Of a stretch of 64,000 nucleotides of DNA, positions 60,593 through 64,000 are shown piece by piece. This stretch comes from Epiperipatus broadwayi. Lineage: Eukaryota; Onychophora; Udeonychophora; Euonychophora; Peripatidae. The notes under the pieces are model-generated. The model saw only the letters and a list, made by a program, of their open reading frames with translations. It was not told where the DNA came from and did not search any database. Each line of letters starts with the position of its first letter. The stretch's first letter is position 1. Position numbers and translations under genes: made by a program. The stretch is from assembly GCA_028023455.1 (NCBI GenBank), contig JAQFVV010012418.1, positions 4,275,244-4,339,243 of the forward strand, given 5' to 3'.

Positions 60593-60696
60593 GTATCCAT
60601 CGTAAGATACCTGCATCGTCACCAATAACTTAAAAGACATCCGAATAAATACCTTTTAGATACTCACCGTAAGGTATCAGTATTTGTCGAATGTCT
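60593..60696. other. Hairpin and nested hairpin
   Basis: GTATC/GATAC at 60593-60597/60606-60610. Then a nested structure with AGACAT/ATGTCT (60635-60640/60691-60696), AAATAC/GTATTT (60647-60652/60680-60685) and GATAC/GTATC (60659-60663/60674-60678). The GTATC-CATCGTAA and GATAC-TCACCGTAA loops are similar, so the second hairpin partly repeats the first. Confidence 0.5.
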
Positions 60697-61330
60697 ATAT
60701 ATTTTGATCAAATATGAAAACGCAAACATATTTAACCGATAGCCAATCTATGCAAGCGTCTATAAACAACTTAAATTTAATAGTTTTATAGGATCGAGCC
60801 TGAATATACTATATAGATTTGCATTCGAAAATAAAATATTCTATCCCTATTTAACCCTAGGCAACACATTTCGCAATCAACCGGCGCCAATCCATCTGAT
60901 ACATTCATGTATTCAATGTAGCATGATACGACAACACAATTATATTGTCAGGAATGTACATCTGAACAATATGAAGAAAGAAAAACGACATTGACTCTCC
61001 ACCCACAGGAATGTGACATCTGTGGGCAAGTAGATCAATAAACTAAAAACTCCATAGGAATGGGCTGCGGTCTTCTGCCGACTTACAAACCCATCCATAG
61101 GCAAACAGAGGGTGTGGCGTATTTTATAATCCTGCCCGTAGCGGATCTCATGCTTACACCTACTAATTACATAAATATATCCAATCCATTGAACCAATTC
61201 AACCACGAAATGAACAACCCAAGATTACCCTCCCTTAATTATCTTTACAAATCGATACAGCCATTCACGCCCGACTCAAGTTTAACATTTTTTTTTTATA
61301 ATTTATTTAACGGAAAACAGAAATCATAAC
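60697..61330. other. Less AT-rich segment, unidentified repeat or unique DNA
   Basis: Includes the hairpin CCCACAG/CTGTGGG (61002-61008/61020-61026) and words such as CCGGCGCCAATCC and GCCCGTAGCGGATC. Plus frame 61060-61329 (89 codons) and minus frame 60940-61206 (88 codons) overlap on opposite strands. Neither shows a known domain, so neither is called a gene. Confidence 0.35.
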
Positions 61331-64000
61331 AACTTAAAGAACAAAATTTATTGAATCTGGAAATGACGTTCAATATTTCATAAGTTAATGCTGAATTTAA
61401 TAATTGTCTCAATATTCATTATATTAGATTGAAATAAGGTATGATTAGGTTTTTAAATACTGTACCTGTGAGATGTATTGAAGAAAGTCTATTGAACCAT
61501 CATTTAATTATTTTATTTGTTTATTTATGTTTTTATTTAAAATATTGAAATTAACTATTTATTGTTCATAAAGTTTGTAAATAAAAGTTGATTTATAATT
61601 AAACTTACTGTGCCGTTGCTATGTGTCATTCATAACATCAGAAATCATAAACTTTGGATAGAGCATACATTATAGAGCATACATTGAATTACATATTATT
61701 GTCTACATGATATAAGAATTTATTAATATTTTGAGAAAACATTAAGATGCTTTTCGTCTTTGGTAGTATATGATTGGTAGGGTACAATAAAATCCCATTT
61801 ACCTTTTCCATCATTGTGGCTTTGCGTAGTTGATTCTAGTATAAAATACAAATTAATTATTAAACTTGTGAACAGATTTATTCAATAATGATATGATTAA
61901 ATATATTTACCTAACATTTTTAAATTTTCATTCGTCAATACAATAAGAGTCTCAATGATATATTAAATTATAAAAGAACCCAATTATTCATGTTTATTAA
62001 TTGCAAAGCTTTACCTGGACTAGCATCTGTCTTAGAAATCATATAGATGATTTAAAATTTCATAATTTTATGTGGTTCCACAAATTACGCTATCTTGTAC
62101 ATGGTCGGCCATAGGGTCGCATACCATAAAAATCGCAAATTGAGGTTTAAGGGTGATAAAATTGCACTTATAATTTGTTTAATATGTTTTATAATAATAC
62201 TATGATAGGTCTTCGCGGTATACCCTGGCTGCGATCAAATAAATTATAAAAAGTTAGGTTAATTCATTAATTTTGTCTGTAGTAAATTGCCCCAGATGTT
62301 GATTGTGGTCTTTTGTGCATAAAATAAATAGTATGATATGCTTTTGGATATAGCTCTTAATAGCTGATAATGTGCAATGAGAGTTGATCAGTGACCAAGG
62401 TTGTAATTCCTAGTGCACTTACGTTACGTAGTTGAGATTACACAATTTACGGTTACAATTTATAGTGCCGCAACAAGTACGGCATGATGATGGGTAGTTG
62501 GAGGGGTGATGGAAGGTTGGTTACCACCTTTGTGGGCCATCAGGGTGGACGGCTGGCTCGAGATGTTTTGGTTACAATATATATATATACATATTGTAAT
62601 TTCACTGTAAATTTGGCTATTTTAAATTGGCTTTTATTAATTTGATTTAGTTTTTATAGTTAAGCAAGAGTATTTTATCATTTTTATTTGGTTAAAGACT
62701 ATAAAATATAATCATTATTATATTTCCATAGTCTCTCATATCAATATATATAAGACCTATAGTAGTATAAAGTATTTTTAATGGTTTTATAAGTTGATTT
62801 TTATGATAAACTTCTACATTTTTGTATAAAGAAAATACATATAGGCTTTCATTGCTATTTATTTTATTAGGAAATGAAAATGTTGAGTATATGAAAGCAA
62901 AAAGAAATGCTACACACAAATAATAATTCAGAAATAGATATAGAAAATAGAATTATAAAATACAACATTACACTTTAATTATATGTAAATAAAGAATCAC
63001 TACATTTTATATGTTGTGTGTATTTGTGTATGGTTGCATATTTAAGTGTAATAAAAATTAATCACTTTAGATTTTGTTTAACAAATATTGATTTGGGTTT
63101 ATTAAAAATATATTTAAGTGATAAATTATTTATTAAAAGATCAGTTTTAAATGTGAGAATAAATATCTGAGAGATTTTAGATTTTGTGATTCTTATTTTT
63201 TTTATATAAAAATATTGAAAATTGTTTTATCTTCAAATTTGGAAATGAAAGTCTTTATGGCTTTTGTTTTAAAAATTTTAATTTTAACATTTTGGGTGGT
63301 AAAATCTATGGAAGTCTTCCCGGACAAATTGAAAAACCCCAGTGTATAATGGAAATATTACATAGCCTAGATATCATGTGATCATCAGTATAAAAGGGAA
63401 ATCATGGGAAAATCAGATAGTCTGAAAAAAGTTTCATTGATAATTGGACTTCAAGAAGTCCTAAGTTTTAAATAGCCATTTTGTTCTTCAACCACCTAAT
63501 GTCAGATTGAGGGAATAATGTGGGCAGGTGCCTTTTGTTTGACATTTGACTTTTTTTTCATTGTTCCAGAGGAAACAGACCAAAACAGTGCAACCAGAAA
63601 TCACCATTGATTCAATTTATAAAATATTTTTTCCAAGAAATCTCATTTTTTAAAGTCGTCTGCTAAAATACAATAGATAAATTGACTGATGGAATTGCTT
63701 TATCATTTATGAATAAATCACTGCACTTTCTTCAATGGAATATTAATTAATAATATTTGATAAATTTTGGAAGAACTATATTTCAAACTTTTAAACAAGT
63801 TTGCTGGACGTTTTTTTTTTTTATTATAAAATATTATAAAATTTTTTAGTCTCTTCACTTCATGGAAGCATGTTTTTTAAAGTTCCAAGGAAATAAATTT
63901 GATTTCATCTTCAGTTATATAAGGAAACTTAATTTTGAATAATAATATTTTTAAAATTAAATATGCTTCGTATCAACTTGCTAATATTAAAATGGATTTT
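61331..64000. other. AT-rich end of window with minor structured words
   Basis: Hairpin TGCCG/CGGCA (62466-62484) within a G-rich patch 62460-62570, followed by a (TA)n tract. A TATAAAAG word at 63389-63396. An acceptor-like TTTTTTTTCATTGTTCCAG ends at 63569, after which the plus frame reads RKQTKTVQPEITIDSIYK and then IFFPRNLIF to a stop. These are too weak to annotate as a gene. Confidence 0.3.

Noticed and set aside
60940-61329. Overlapping frames on both strands (88 and 89 codons)
   Set aside because: Mutually overlapping, with no recognisable domain or homology; could be part of a repeat.
1-64000. tRNA, rRNA or snRNA genes
   Set aside because: No A/B-box pairs with a cloverleaf and no rRNA-like conserved blocks were noticed by eye; a covariance search would be needed to exclude decayed copies.

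Overview
This is a very AT-rich, intron/intergenic-like stretch of a large animal genome with no complete host gene. The repeat content (decayed APE-type LINEs, RTE/BovB-like LINEs, Penelope-like elements with a GIY-YIG endonuclease, long fold-back MITEs, hAT-type elements) fits a lophotrochozoan invertebrate. A mollusc, perhaps a cephalopod, is my best guess; that is inference from repeat style and not from any gene.

Layout. 1-6.7 kb: broken RTE-like LINE pieces on both strands, interrupted by a MITE and by a 2.7-kb insertion. 7.0-9.7 kb: a 5'-truncated APE-type LINE (copy A). 9.9-15.1 kb: a long plus-strand RTE-like LINE, split at a codon-level position by 2.15 kb that carries two related hAT-like elements. 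16.9-23.0 kb: fold-back MITEs, an inverted repeat pair and a minus-strand RTE-like LINE. 24.1-25.0 kb: 3' end of a Penelope-like element (PLE). 26.6-27.2 kb: two fold-backs. 31 kb: a 189-bp element that I recognise as SPIN-like hAT. 35.0-43.0 kb: a second APE-LINE copy (B) with its endonuclease, then three further LINE fragments. 44.0-45.6 kb: fold-back, a TIR element and a decayed ribozyme-bearing repeat. 49.2-50.8 kb: another RTE-like 5' fragment. 53.0-58.0 kb: the most remarkable part (below). 58.3-58.65 kb: a less AT-rich patch with a possible first coding exon. 59.7-61.0 kb: a run of small hairpins. Everything else is low-complexity AT-rich DNA in which I see no gene.

Main discovery candidate. 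At 53.0-58.0 kb two unrelated tandem repeats, with 360-bp and 419-bp periods, flank a PLE fragment. Each monomer carries a sequence that folds as a type I hammerhead ribozyme: CUGANGA, a stem II hairpin, GAAA, a tiny palindromic stem III, a UC cleavage site, and a stem I that closes on the other side. This is the architecture of metazoan retrozymes, small non-coding retroelements that make circular RNAs and are thought to be moved by PLE machinery. The 419-bp family has about 6.3 nearly identical monomers arranged head-to-head around an inversion. The 360-bp family has two tandem copies here and a third, core-decayed copy at 45.4 kb. Co-location of two retrozyme families with a PLE is the observation most worth testing.

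No tRNA, rRNA, CRISPR or operon-like structure was seen, as expected for eukaryotic intergenic DNA. Boundaries of decayed elements are estimates made by eye.
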